DNA of 26,996 nucleotides from Cymbomonas tetramitiformis (Eukaryota > Chlorophyta > Pyramimonadophyceae > Pyramimonadales > Pyramimonadaceae). The position numbers and the translations under genes were made by a program. Below the pieces are notes generated by a model that was not told the origin of the DNA, did no database searches, and saw only the letters and a program-made list of their open reading frames with translations. Each line of letters begins with the position of its first letter. The stretch's first letter is position 1. Positions 17,385 through 26,996 of the stretch are shown here, piece after piece. The stretch covers positions 1 through 26,996 of the forward strand of contig LGRX02031367.1 of NCBI GenBank assembly GCA_001247695.2. The letters run 5' to 3'.

Positions 17385-20300
17385 ATGACGGCTAATTTTG
17401 ACGAAAATATGTTTTCTATTCCTTTTGATGAAGGTTGCGAGATTATCTGCAAACCGTGCCCGAGAATAGTTATTGAAGATTCTATGGAAATAGGGGCTGA
17501 CTTTTTCAATCATGAGCCAATTCCAAGCACAGCCCCGAGCGCAAATACGCAATTGGTCCTTTGGAACGCGCCTTTGACATGTAGATCGGAAGTTAGCTCT
17601 AATTCTTCACGCGTTTCCGGGTCACGCGCTTTGCGCGAAATTGACTTACAAGAGATAAAAAGCAGACTTGATACAGAATTTTCAGAGACAAGTTTGGACT
17701 TGAGAAATGAAGACCCTCTTGTTTGTTTAAATGGTGAAGTAAACAAGCAGATTGTCGTGCGCAAACCGTACGAATCCGACATACGCAAGAAACAATATAC
17801 AGGCGTAATTAGTATTAAGCAGCGACGTTTGCAGGCTGACAGTATATCAATGGCAGAAACCATTAAGTGCAATTGCAAGTCGCACTGCTGTCTATCTTTC
17901 TCATCCGCAGATATTCAGTCTTTTCGCGAAAATATTTTCAGCATGTCGCAAAAAGATAGGAAGGAATACTTCGTGAAGGACTTGCTAAAAAACAGCTTTC
18001 GATCTGAGAACAAGTTCGACTTCAAATACTTTTTGGCCAAGAAGCAGGTATGTTTATTTTTGAACTCGTTCATTAGCTAATGAACGGCCTTTGGCCAAAG
18101 CGCGACTCACAATCAGACACTTTGGCTGCGGGAACCGTTCACTAGCTAATGAACGGCCTCTGGCCAAAGCGCGACTCACAATTAGACACTTTGGCTGCGG
18201 GAACCGTTCATTAGCTAATGAACGGCCTCTGGCCAAAGCGCGACTCACAATTAGACACTTTGGCTGCGGGAACCGTTCATTAGCTAATGAACGGCCTTTG
18301 GCCAAAGCGCGACTCACAATTAGACACTTTGGCTGCGGGAACCGTTCATTAGCTAATGAACGGCCTTTGGCCAAAGCGCGACTCACAATTAGACACCTTG
18401 GCTGCGGGAACCGTTCATTAGCTAATGAACGGCCTCTGGCCAAAGCGCGACTCACAATTAGACACTTTGGCTGCGGGAACCGTTCATTAGCTAATGAACG
18501 GCCTCTTGCCAAAGCGCGACTCGCACAGAGACACTTTGGCTGCGGGAACCGTTCATTAGCTAATGAACGGCCTTCGGCCAAAGCGCGACTCACACAGAGA
18601 CACTTTTGGCTGCGGGAACCGTTCATTAGCTAATGAACGGCCTCTGGCCAAAGCGAAATTTTTCTTGGACCTTGTGATAGATTGTGTAATGTCATCACAG
18701 GAATATGGAATATTGTATCATAAATTTCTAAATAAATTTCATAAAGTACATTCGCGACGCGTTGGTCGAGTTGGTACGGCGCTAGGCTATGAACCTCGCA
18801 CTCGTGGGTTCGATTCCCACTAAGGGTGTAGGTTGCGCAGATTTAAGGCGTGGTTTGGAGAGTGCTGACGAGCACGCGACGGCCGTCCCGCCTGCAGACG
18901 TGCAGTGCTGGGGGTGTCTCCCAAGCGTCTTAGATCCAGCCAACCTATAAAAACCCTTATGCGTTTCCTTGGATAATTTGTTAATTATTTTTGAGTGACG
19001 GTGTCTTTTGTTTTGTAACAGGTGTGCTTTAAGTTCTACTATATGGCTTACGGCATCAGCTACGGGTATCTTCACGACTGTCGGACACGCGTGCTCGAGG
19101 GCCGACACACGTTTGTTCATGGATTGACGTACGAGGAGAACAACCACAAGATTTCCTTGAAACGCGAGTCGGTCGTCGCATGGATCAAGAAATACGCCGA
19201 CGAATACGGACAACCCCAACCTGACAAAGCCGAGATTCACCTTTCGGATGGTTTGACCATCGAAGAGCTGTGGGACGAGTACATCGAGGGCTTGCGTGAG
19301 AATGAGGAGAGCAAAAAGATCTCTCTCAGTTACTTCTACAAAGTATTTGACGAAGATTGCAGCTCTTGGCTCAAGATTCCATCGGTGAACCGATTTTCTC
19401 AGTGCGATGTTTGCGCGTCCTTCAAGTTATTGAAGGAAGGCTTAACCAAATCTCAAATAAAAGGTGAATATTCTTGAATAGCTTTGTGATGTGTTTATAT
19501 GCTTATGTAATTTGTTCACTGACCCGAATTTGTGTACCTTGTACAGCGCAATACAACGGGCCTCTCAACAAACATCTGGCAATCGCACGAGCGGAGCGCC
19601 AGAAGTTCTACAAACATGGTCGTAAAGCGAATATGACCAAGAGCATTGCCATGAACAAAACTTGGCATAAGTATGCCTCGGTGATCATCGATGGCATGAC
19701 GCAGTGGACCACCCGACTGCCACACTTTCGACGTATCCCTAAACATCTGGACTCTAAGGACTTCCTTGACGTGCACAACATGGGGAGCATGATCGAGAAC
19801 GTGGGCCGCTTCATGGATTTCAACTACGCCAACTTCAAGGACGATGCGAACTTCCTTGTCAACGTTTTGCACCGGGATATCCTCCGCATTCAAGAGCATC
19901 GACGCAACGGGGACGGGGAAAATTCATACCCGATGCCGGAAGTATTGTATGTACAGCTTGACAATGTGAGCACCAACAAGAGCAAGTTGATGTTGGCATA
20001 CGCAGCTTGGCTGGTTCACACGGACGTCTTTCGCAAGGTGAAACTCAACTTTCTGTTGGTGGGACATACGCACGAGAACATTGACCAGATGTTTTCACGC
20101 TTCTCCGTGCGTCTACGACGCAAGCAAGCTTGGACGCTCGACGAGATGATAGAGGTCGCACAAGAATGCTTTACGGATGGTGTAACGTGCGAGCACACCG
20201 AGAAGATCTTCGACTTCACCTCTTGGTTTGATGGTCACGTCTTCGATTGCCACAATATTTTGGCACAGCAGGCTTTCAAGTTCAAGAAGAACGAGCACGG

Positions 20301-21327
20301 CGAAGTGGGCATGCAGTACAAACAGTATTCCATTTCACCAAAATGGTTACCCGAGACTCCATTGCCAAAGCTTGTTTCTACACCCCCTGTCGCGGGGCCT
20401 GGATACATCAAGCCGATTCCTTTTACCGAAGAAGGCATCGAAAAGCTTGAGCATACCTTACAGGCGTTGAAGGACATTTTGGGCACAAAGCTCACGGAGG
20501 TGCACGAAAAGTTTTGGCGCGAGGATGTCATCGAGAAACAGCGCCACCTAACTGCTGGTGGAGAATGTCAAGCGCCCGCGATACCCTTCCAGCATCCCGA
20601 GAAAATGGCCATCGAGCGCAATGCCACCTTGGTTCGACTGATAGAGGCGCCCGCGTTGGCGATAGAAGCTGCCGGGGCTGCCGCCGTCCCCGCTATACCG
20701 GTGCGCATCCAACGCCGAATTGATCGAGCGCCGATAGAAGTGTACAACGGTAAACGGAAACACCAAGGTCGAGCCCAAAAGCGAGCAGAGCAGTACGTGG
20801 ACAACGCCCAGTGGGAGGTCACCTACGGCCAGATGACAGTCGGCAGCTTTGCAGTGGCTCTCGCGGTGGAATCTGAAAACGACAAGTTCGCTTTCCGCGT
20901 ACAACTGAAGCGAAGCGAATGGTCGGATCCGTTGTACTTGGTGAAGGTGGAGGCGCGCTATCCGTCAACTCAACAGCTGCTATATCGCTATTTCCAACCC
21001 AAAAAGCACACCGACACCAAGAAGAAGCACCTCGGCAAGCAGCTTGCGAGTCACGCAGGAGCTTTCGCAGCGCCACCGGGGCACCGGCCGTCTACCGAGA
21101 CTTTCGATAAGAATGAAATAGTGCTGGCATGGAATGTGGATGCGAAAGACCCCGAACGGAGTATACCGAACGAGCAATACGCGCAGATAGTCGTCGCTTT
21201 GCTTGCACAACAATCCAAACGCACGCGCAAGGACCTAGGTGACTTGAATGAATCGGATGATTCCGATGAAGACGAAGCTTTTGACAATTGCGTAGCGGTA
21301 GCGGTAGCACCTGAAGTGGACGCGTAA
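17385..21327 (+). CDS. DUF7869-type transposase-like protein, three exons
   Basis: Exons 17385-18047, 19022-19463 and 19547-21327 join at GT-AG sites in phases 0 and 1 with no lesion, giving 961 residues. Exon 1 has a Cys-rich KCNCKSHCC near its end. The exon 1/2 junction gives 'AKKQ|VCFKFYYMAYGIS', the 'vC...f...yGis' block common in this family. Exon 3 has 'IIDGMTQWTTRLP', 'LYVQLDNVSTNKSK' and 'LVGHTHENIDQMFSRFS', the conserved Asp/His/Glu blocks of the RNase-H-like DUF7869 core. The C-terminal third ends in an acidic tail (NESDDSDEDEAFD). The family occurs widely in eukaryotic repeats and is thought to be transposon-derived. The intact frame suggests this element is younger or less damaged than the giant one. 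The superfamily is uncertain. Confidence 0.8.
18067..18639. repeat. 69-bp tandem array with nine copies of the element-2 palindrome
   Basis: The 20-bp palindrome (CGTTCATTAG plus its reverse complement) starts at 18067, 18136 (one substitution), 18205, 18274, 18343, 18412, 18481, 18550 and 18620. The period is 69 bp, 70 for the last. Spacers read GCCTYTGGCCAAAGCGCGAC then TCACAATTAGACACTTTGGC and TGCGGGAAC. Because 69 is a multiple of three, long open frames appear on both strands; they are not genes. Confidence 0.9.
18757..18829 (+). other. tRNA-like stretch (SINE relic) in the intron
   Basis: GTGGGTTCGATTCCCAC forms a perfect T-arm. GGTCGAGTTGGTACGGC resembles a D-arm. CTAGG/CCTCG could be an imperfect anticodon stem around CTATGAA. 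The acceptor ends do not pair, so this is not a working tRNA. A tRNA-derived SINE head is the best guess. Confidence 0.4.
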
Positions 21328-21576
21328 AGCAAGACGGGAAAAAAAACATGTAAATAATATGTGTACAACGTGTATATAGATTCTGAGTCAAAAGCTCTTT
21401 GTGTTTTCACTCCTCCTAGATTTCGAAAAAGTGCATTTGACCTCAATTTTGTACCATAAAAACCATTAAATCTAATGCACAACCTGCACTTGCATGTCTT
21501 GACTGTTAAAATGCGGCTTTTTAATCCTATCATGAGGTAAATAAGGCAATATCATTTTCACATGAGAATATCATTT
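21328..21576. other. Gap between element 2 and the Helitron-like gene
   Basis: It contains a short direct repeat, AATATCATTTTCA, near 21549 and 21569. No gene, terminal repeat or palindrome is recognised. The junction where the Helitron-like gene loses its C-terminus must lie here. Confidence 0.3.
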
Positions 21577-23253
21577 TCATCGAATAGTGTGTTTCACGTC
21601 GGCGGCGGTTCGCGTATCACTTCGCTCCGACCCTTCGCTTCGCCCGCTAGCAAACGCTTTCACCGCCGCCCACACATGTACGTACCAAAATCGCTCGCTC
21701 GTCGGAACGGACGGTAACCCAAGTAAGAAATATGCCCCTTGTTCCGCACCAATTTCCTGAGCCCCGGTGATATTGTTTAAAGTGCGCGTAATAACATGTT
21801 GCGCGGTTCGGACTTCGGTACCTGAATTGTCAGCCACCGAGGGTCGGTGGGCGACAGATTTCGTAGCCTCGTACAAGCAAGCCAATGTGATAGCGGGTTC
21901 CCACGGATCCTTCACCATATACTTAAACATATAGTAACCAGCGGCCTTCGCTTGCTCCACTGACCCAAGCATGTACATGGCAGTATTGCCCCCGAGGCAG
22001 GCGGTGAATGCCCGATTGAAGGCGGTCATAAAGGTATCGTCACTTTCAGGTCTGTAATGTTCCCAGACAATCACTCGTTTGTCTGGTTCCACGAGAGGTG
22101 CATCGATGTAAGGAGTATCAGGGTCACGCCTGACACGGGGCTGAATTTCCGGGGCTTCGGTCACGTTGAAACGCGTAATTCCTTCGTCGTTGAGCTCCGT
22201 GGAGCCCTCAACCACCAAGAGTTCGCTCGGACCAGTAGCCTCAGGATGTAGAGCTTGGGGCATACACAAGCGGCACCCGTATCGGCCGTTCGGCGGCTTT
22301 CTGCAAGTGAAAGTATGTCGATCATGTCGATTCGAATAAGCCGACACTCGACACCAACGAACCTCGAACGGTGAGAAGGCCGAAGGCGGTGGAGCATGTG
22401 AATTGCATGGATAGCATATCGTTTCGTGTCGTCCACAAACTTCCGTCGACGAGTCGTGCTGCGTGGCGCGCGTTGAAGAAGCAGGAGGCGGTCGGGATGT
22501 ATCATCGCGTCGTGGCGATTGATCGTTTGCTGTTGGCGATTGATCGAACGGTAAATGAGAATCGAAGAATGCGAGCCGAGGTGCAGCTCTATCCGCGGAC
22601 TCCGCTTGGGCGCGGCGTGCATGAACTTCCTCGTGCGCCCACGTCGGCAAATGCGCCTGCACGACAGTGTCGAGTACTTTTCCCGCTCTTGCGGCGAGCG
22701 CGGGGTCCTCGGAAATCTTTTCCAAAATGGTGGCAGCAATACCGCAGCCGAACAAAGTACCGTGAAAGTGCAGAGCTCCACGTTGCTGTGCTTCGATTAC
22801 CCCCAAAAACGCGGCAAGCGTATTACCAAAGACACACGGTTCACGAGATCCCACCGGTTGTGTTCTCTTCGCGTCTCCCTCCAGATGTAGTCCCAAGAGA
22901 CCTTCCACCACGGCCTTCATCAAAATTCTAAAGCTCTCGGCGGCAGCGGAGGGGTGCTTGGCCAACAAGGCCGCGCGTTGTGCCGGCGTAGTCTCAAAAA
23001 CAAATCCGACGCCTTCCCCATCTGACGGCCTGATGGGATCCTCTGAAGATGGCTTGCAGATGCGGATAGTGAGCATATTGTCCATATCGGGAGGGGACAC
23101 GGTAACGAAGAAGGTGGGGTTGCAATACATGTACGACATGGCCATCATCTTAGAAATGTTTTGCCCTCGCTCCCCAGGCCCATACGGGACTGTCCCGCCG
23201 CTCAATCGAAGGATGGGGGTAATTTCCGCCAAAAGCTTTTTCGCCTTGTCGCC

Positions 23254-23267
23254 TTCAGGGTTCAGGG
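23254..23267. repeat. 7-bp tandem duplication causing the Rep frameshift
   Basis: TTCAGGG occurs twice in a row (CCCTGAA twice on the coding strand). Counting it once restores one frame from 'EEAAKDPE' into 'GDKAKKLLAEI'. The duplication is seven bases, so it is a true replication-slippage type change and not a homopolymer miscount. Confidence 0.85.
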
Positions 23268-24487
23268 TCCTTGGCCGCTTCTTCCAGGTCCTTACGGAAA
23301 TCTTCTCGACGGATTATTTCCATAAACCGAGCAATTGAAGCATCGTCGGATTTTACTTTAGCCGCGACTTGCCGACACGCCGCGTGGCGTTGAGCTTGAT
23401 TGAACAAGGTGAGAATGGCATCCGCATTGTCGAAGCGGGTGTCGTGCTGCAGTAACAAATGCCGAGTATGTCGCGAGTTCAATGACGCTTTCGGCAAACC
23501 ATGTTGGGGAGAAAAGAATAACCACGGAAATGTCCCGTAGAATAGAAAATCGTTATCGGTGAATTCGTTAACGGGCTTGCCATCAAAGGTGATCGGCACT
23601 TCGTGCGGTGTCGTCGTAGGACAAGCGACGTTATCGGCGGCCGGAGGCGCCGGGCGGTTGTCATGCGACCCGTCGTCGGAGGGATGGGAGGGTTCGCCGT
23701 AGTCATCATCGGTGTCAGGCGAAATCTCCTGAACTGCTTTCAAAACAGCTAGAACAGGTTGATTTTCGTTAACAGGCCGGGAGACCAATAACACGTTCCC
23801 GATTCCACCGGCCTCCTCAACCTCGACTGCTTGAGAGCCTTGCTCATCGCCAGCGTGAGGTCTGACGTGTGCGACATCCGATCCCACACGTCGGTCGATG
23901 CGGACGGTCGTCTCATCGGTATACTTCCGGCACGCATCTAGCACCCTGTCAGGCAAATTACGCAGTGCTTCAAGTACGGTAGGATCGGTGTCGTCCAGAA
24001 GTCGAGTGACTGGCGTGGACCCATCATCATCAACGGCGTGCCCACCAGGAGCGACGCTCGGGATGTGCGGTACCGCGAAATCGCGGTATGCCGGATGCCC
24101 CATGTGGATCAAGGCCTTCAACCACAAAAATACGACTTTCGGTCGCAATCGTTTGTACTCATCCGATAGCTTGAGGCGTGCCGCCGCCCATTGCCCAACC
24201 TTGCCGACAAAAGCAAATGATAATACCCGATCCAAATCCAGCCGCGGCAAGGTGTTCGCGCAAAGCATTTGCGCGCCATCGTGTTGCATGGCGATGACGT
24301 GGCCTCGAATAGGGAAAAATATTGGATTTAGATTATTTCTTGCTGATTTTAGATTAACTCTTTTTTCATGTTGATTTTAGATTAAGTTTTCTTGATGTCA
24401 TCCGGCTATGACCGGTGGTCCTTTTCACGACTCGTGTTCAAATAATGTGCACACAGGTCAAACGCTCTCGTTCCCGCTGGTGCCATC

Positions 24488-24712
24488 ATGAGGAAGCCTC
24501 CAAAAAGCTTTAAGAAGGTTTGTCTCGCTTGTGATAATGGTGGGCGCCGTTGTAATAGACACTCACGGCGTGTTCTGCTTGAAAAAAAGGCCCCTGTACT
24601 TCTTCTATATCCTAAACCCTTTGACTTGCCTTTTACCGCTGCACGCGACCGGCAAGCATCTTTGAAACTTCCGAGTTTCAAAGATGCGTTTTGTATTTTG
24701 GGTGCACCCTAA
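24488..24712 (+). CDS. Small ORF with a Cys/His cluster inside the 1608-bp insertion
   Basis: A 74-codon frame has 'CLACDNGGRRCNRH', a possible CxxC...CxxH zinc site, in a basic N-terminal half. Its C-terminal half runs into a hairpin repeat (GCATCTTTGAAAC...). It may be a captured gene fragment or chance. No family recognised. Confidence 0.2.
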   Translation: MRKPPKSFKKVCLACDNGGRRCNRHSRRVLLEKKAPVLLLYPKPFDLPFTAARDRQASLKLPSFKDAFCILGAP

Positions 24713-24849
24713 TTTTACAAAACGGCCGAGCGCTTCCCGTTTGTGCGGGATATTCACATTTATTCCATGGAATATTTCATATGGATTAACACACATACGC
24801 ACGAAGGCATCGGCCACGCATCTTTGAAACTAACGAGTTTCAAAGATGC
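24656..24849. repeat. Pair of near-identical 14-bp-arm hairpins
   Basis: The arm GCATCTTTGAAACT and its reverse complement occur at 24656-24669/24674-24687 and again at 24818-24831/24836-24849, each with a four-base loop. A third inverted motif, CATTTGGGT...ACCCAAATG, follows at about 24860-24884. Confidence 0.75.
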
Positions 24850-25017
24850 GTTTTTTGTCATTTGGGTGCGCATACCCAAATGACAAATCAGCCGAGCGCT
24901 TCCCGTTGGCGTGGGGTATCCAACGCTTGAATGTTGAATATTCATTGTAATATGAGTTAGCAAGCGAGGTTGCAAAGGCATCGGGACAGAATCTACGAAA
25001 CTGTCCTATGCCTTTGC

Positions 25018-25545
25018 CTTTGGGTTTGGGTTCGAACGTGACACCCAAACCCAAAGATGCCAAACAGCCGAGGGCTTCCCGTGTGTCCTGACGCACGAAA
25101 CTTGGCACGAATACTACCATGGTACATATATATAAGTTACCAGAAGCTCAAGGCTTCAAGTTACTTGTGCGCGAAACGCGCAATTTATTTCTAAGGCAGA
25201 TGTTTTGGGTTTGGGTTCGAACGTGACACCCAAACCCAAAGATGCCAAACAGCCGAGGGCTTCCCGTGCGTCCTAGCGCACGAAACTCGTGGCACGAATG
25301 CTGCCAAGATACATATCTTTGAGTTACTTGAAGCTCAAGGCTTCAAGTTACTTGTGCGCGAAACGCGCAATTTATTTCTAAGGCAGATGTTTTGGGTTTG
25401 GGTTCGAACGTGACACCCAAACCCAAAGATGCCAAACAGCCGAGGGCTTCCCGTGCGTCCTAGAGCACGAAACTTGGCACACATACTGCCAAGATACATA
25501 TCTTTCAGTAACTTGAAGCTCAAGGCTTCAAGTTACTTACTTGTT
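25018..25545. repeat. ~186-bp tandem repeats, each with several hairpins
   Basis: About three units begin at 25022, 25207 and 25394 with TTTGGGTTTGGGTTCGAACG and include inverted CACCCAAACCCAAA. Each also has CTTGAAGC...GCTTCAAG and GCGCGAAACGCGC stem-loops and TGCCAAACAGCCGAGGGCTT. The layout suggests growth by unit duplication inside the insertion. Confidence 0.8.
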
Positions 25546-25663
25546 TTCAAGCAGAACACGCCGTGAGTGTCTATTGTGGCAAAGATGGCAAATAATAAAA
25601 GTCATTATGCGCAAAGAGTCGTTATTCACGGCCGTGACTTTTAGATTCACGGCCGTGAATCTT

Positions 25664-25721
25664 TCCGAATGGAACCAAAAACCGTTCGATTAAAATCGGA
25701 CGGTTTTTGGTTCCATTCGGA
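25664..25721. repeat. Long perfect hairpin (22-bp arms)
   Basis: The left arm 25664-25685 (TCCGAATGGAACCAAAAACC plus GT) pairs perfectly with 25700-25721. The 14-base interior can pair again (CGAT/ATCG around TAAA). Just upstream, TTCACGGCCGTGAA-type inverted motifs occur twice (25625-25660). It is the strongest single hairpin in the window. Confidence 0.85.
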
Positions 25722-26996
25722 CATATGGACATCACGGCAAGACAACTCTTCAGTGTAATATTTCGCATGGCATGGCGATAGCTCAACAGGTACAGTACAG
25801 CGTCATGGATGCATGCACCGGTAATAGCCAGATGACATAAAAAAACTTAATCTAAAATCAACATGAAAAATGGGTTAATCTAAAATCAGAGTAGAAATAA
25901 TCTAAATTAAATTGCCTTCCCTCGAATAGCCGAGCGCGCCGATGTAGGGCCGAAGCCATTAGGTACGGTGAGCTTGGCCACGTTCATGAAAGGAACCACG
26001 CGTTGCAACACCATTTTCTCAAAGATATGTAAAGAAGGCAGTCCACTATAGCCATCGTACGTGCACGGGGCCCGCGACGGATGACCGTAATCATGTCCGG
26101 CGGCGATGGAAAGTGCTGGCTTTCTGTCGGTATCCAACTTCTCGACGACATTGAGGCATGGCAAGCACAATGTGGTCATCTCGACGCCTATCGCATTCTC
26201 ATTAGCTTTGACATACACCAAGTCCGGATGAAGATAAAACACACGGCCTTCGTGGCGTGACTCGTACCGAGAGTAACATGAACGATACGCTCCAAACGCA
26301 AAGTAAGCGTCACGCTCAACCCGTGTAAGCTCGACGCACGAGTCATGCAATTCGCTCAAAGGGAGATCTTGGCGGTATTCTCGATCGACATCACGGATGC
26401 CACACGATGCACACGAAGCCAAAGTCCGCTTATTAGACGTACGGTCCACATACGCACTCACACATCGCTGCAAAATATCGTCCGTCACCACCGCGGCGTC
26501 AATCTCCTTCACATAACTTTCCCGTACATCCGGATCGGAAATGTCTTCATGTCGACGGTATCGTGCGATGCCAGTGCTCTCCCATAAGGCAGCGACCGCG
26601 ATGTTTGGCCATTGCTCGAATCCCGCCAAGTCTTGCGGGGTTGGGAAGGCTGAAGCTGTTGGGAGGGTTTCGTTTACGCGCATTCGCCGTTCTAACTCGT
26701 CTCGCCTTTTATCTTGACGTTTCTGCTGCGCTCCTGCGGCCTCGCCTTCCTTCACCCCGGGTTGGGAGCGTCGGTTTCGTTGGCCTTGAGCCACGCTTTC
26801 CATCACCCCGGGCTGGGAGCGTCGGGCTCGTTGGCGACGAGTGTTGGAGCTCCGCCGCAAGGTTCTCGGGGTATAAATCGATGGTGAGGATGAAGTAAGG
26901 GAGCTACGACGCTTTCCAACCAGCCCTCGGCCTTTCATACGCAAGTGTCGCTCAGTCGACAACTGTTCACCGTGCCTCAAGATGCGCTCGGAGATG

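Larger units (their letters stand above)
18048..19021 (+). other. 974-bp intron of the DUF7869-type gene
   Basis: The donor GTATGT at 18048 and the acceptor TTTTGTAACAG ending at 19021 join in phase 0. The first part is the 69-bp palindrome array, and the second part holds a tRNA-like stretch and unremarkable sequence. The array therefore lies wholly inside a transcribed intron. Confidence 0.85.
24313..25920. mobile_element. 1608-bp hairpin-rich insertion with a 9-bp target duplication
   Basis: Flanked by CTCGAATAG at 24304-24312 and 25921-25929. The ends are inverted: GGAA...TTCC tips, then ATTTAGATTATTTC and TGATTTTAGATTAA at the left, with the mirrored TTAATCTAAAATCA and GAAATAATCTAAAT at the right, about 75 bp in all. 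Removing it rejoins the Helitron-like frame exactly ('SAIRG|HVIAM'). No long frame, so it is a non-autonomous element of MULE-like type (9-bp duplication). The interior is mostly inverted and tandem repeats. Confidence 0.9.
21577..26996 (-). pseudogene. Helitron-like Rep gene, broken by insertion and frameshift; 5' end outside the window
   Basis: Reading leftward, the frame is open to the window edge (no ATG at the edge; first internal ATG about 26935). It has a basic linker and a CASC...CLPC Cys block near 26410-26150 of the DUF6570-like kind. The Helitron-like N domain follows ('NVAKLTVPNGFGPTSARSAIRG'-type text continuing as 'HVIAMQHDG'). The Rep core at 23232-21577 has 'CNPTFFVTVSPPD', an HUH motif in 'RGALHFHG', and the Tyr motif 'YYMFKYMVKD'. 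The product would nick and ligate single-stranded DNA in rolling-circle transposition. Lesions: a 1608-bp insertion (24313-25920) and a tandem TTCAGGG at 23254-23267 that shifts the frame. The Pif1/RecD-type helicase expected downstream is absent; the frame ends soon after 'YFLLGLPSVPTS'. Confidence 0.8.

Noticed and set aside
18054..18633. Long open frames on both strands (190 and 180 codons)
   Set aside because: They are products of a 69-bp repeat whose length is a multiple of three; the region is inside a supported intron.
18757..18829. Functional tRNA gene
   Set aside because: The T-arm is good but the acceptor ends do not pair and the anticodon stem is imperfect.
20235..21213. Minus-strand frames within the DUF7869-type exon 3
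   Set aside because: Antisense shadows of a long intact coding exon.
22161..22931. Frames of 186 and 206 codons overlapping the Rep gene
   Set aside because: Shadows of the Helitron-like Rep coding frame, which has recognisable HUH and Tyr motifs.

Overview
The window is eukaryotic. Its genes are split by GT-AG introns that can be checked by reading phase and by protein continuity. The proteins belong to eukaryotic transposon families: a Mutator-like (MULE) transposase, a DUF7869-type transposase-like protein and a Helitron-type Rep. One protein begins with a histone H3 tail. I cannot name the host; an alga, oomycete, fungus-like protist or similar is possible. Almost everything visible is mobile DNA, so this looks like a transposon-dense accessory region with no host housekeeping gene.

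Region 1 (about 30-16086) is one giant MULE-like transposon. Its ends are inverted repeats of about 470-480 bp. On the plus strand it carries a FLYWCH/MULE/SWIM transposase (634-4252) and a ten-exon gene (4950-12461). That second protein starts with an almost perfect histone H3 N-tail, then has a ParB-like segment, and ends in a beta-class N6-adenine/N4-cytosine DNA methyltransferase-like domain. On the minus strand it carries an F-box protein and three small Cys-containing proteins (12614-15439). A 22-bp perfect palindrome (arm TGACAATCGTA plus its reverse complement) occurs about 31 times. It is found only in this element and only in its non-coding parts: termini, introns and intergenic gaps. 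A separate 1995-bp transposon (6170-8164, 9-bp target duplication) is nested in an exon of the methyltransferase gene.

Region 2 (about 16090-21330) is a second element. A DUF7869-type transposase-like gene (17385-21327) is divergent from an unknown gene (17061 leftward). It has its own palindrome (core CGTTCATTAG plus its reverse complement), arrayed in a 974-bp intron of the first gene and, probably, in an intron of the second. The layout matches region 1 with an unrelated motif.

Region 3 (21577-26996, minus strand) is a broken Helitron-like Rep gene. It keeps an HUH motif and a Tyr motif, lacks a visible Pif1 helicase, carries a 7-bp tandem-duplication frameshift, and is split by a hairpin-rich 1608-bp insertion (24313-25920) with a 9-bp target duplication.

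Working model (inference): the giant element encodes its own chromatin toolkit, consisting of an H3-tail mimic, a DNA methyltransferase-like domain and an F-box adaptor. It also marks itself with a private palindrome. This recalls the anti-silencing VANC proteins of Arabidopsis VANDAL MULEs, which act through short motifs in their own element's non-coding DNA. This copy is damaged by small indels, one in-frame stop and one insertion, so intact relatives should be sought elsewhere in the genome.
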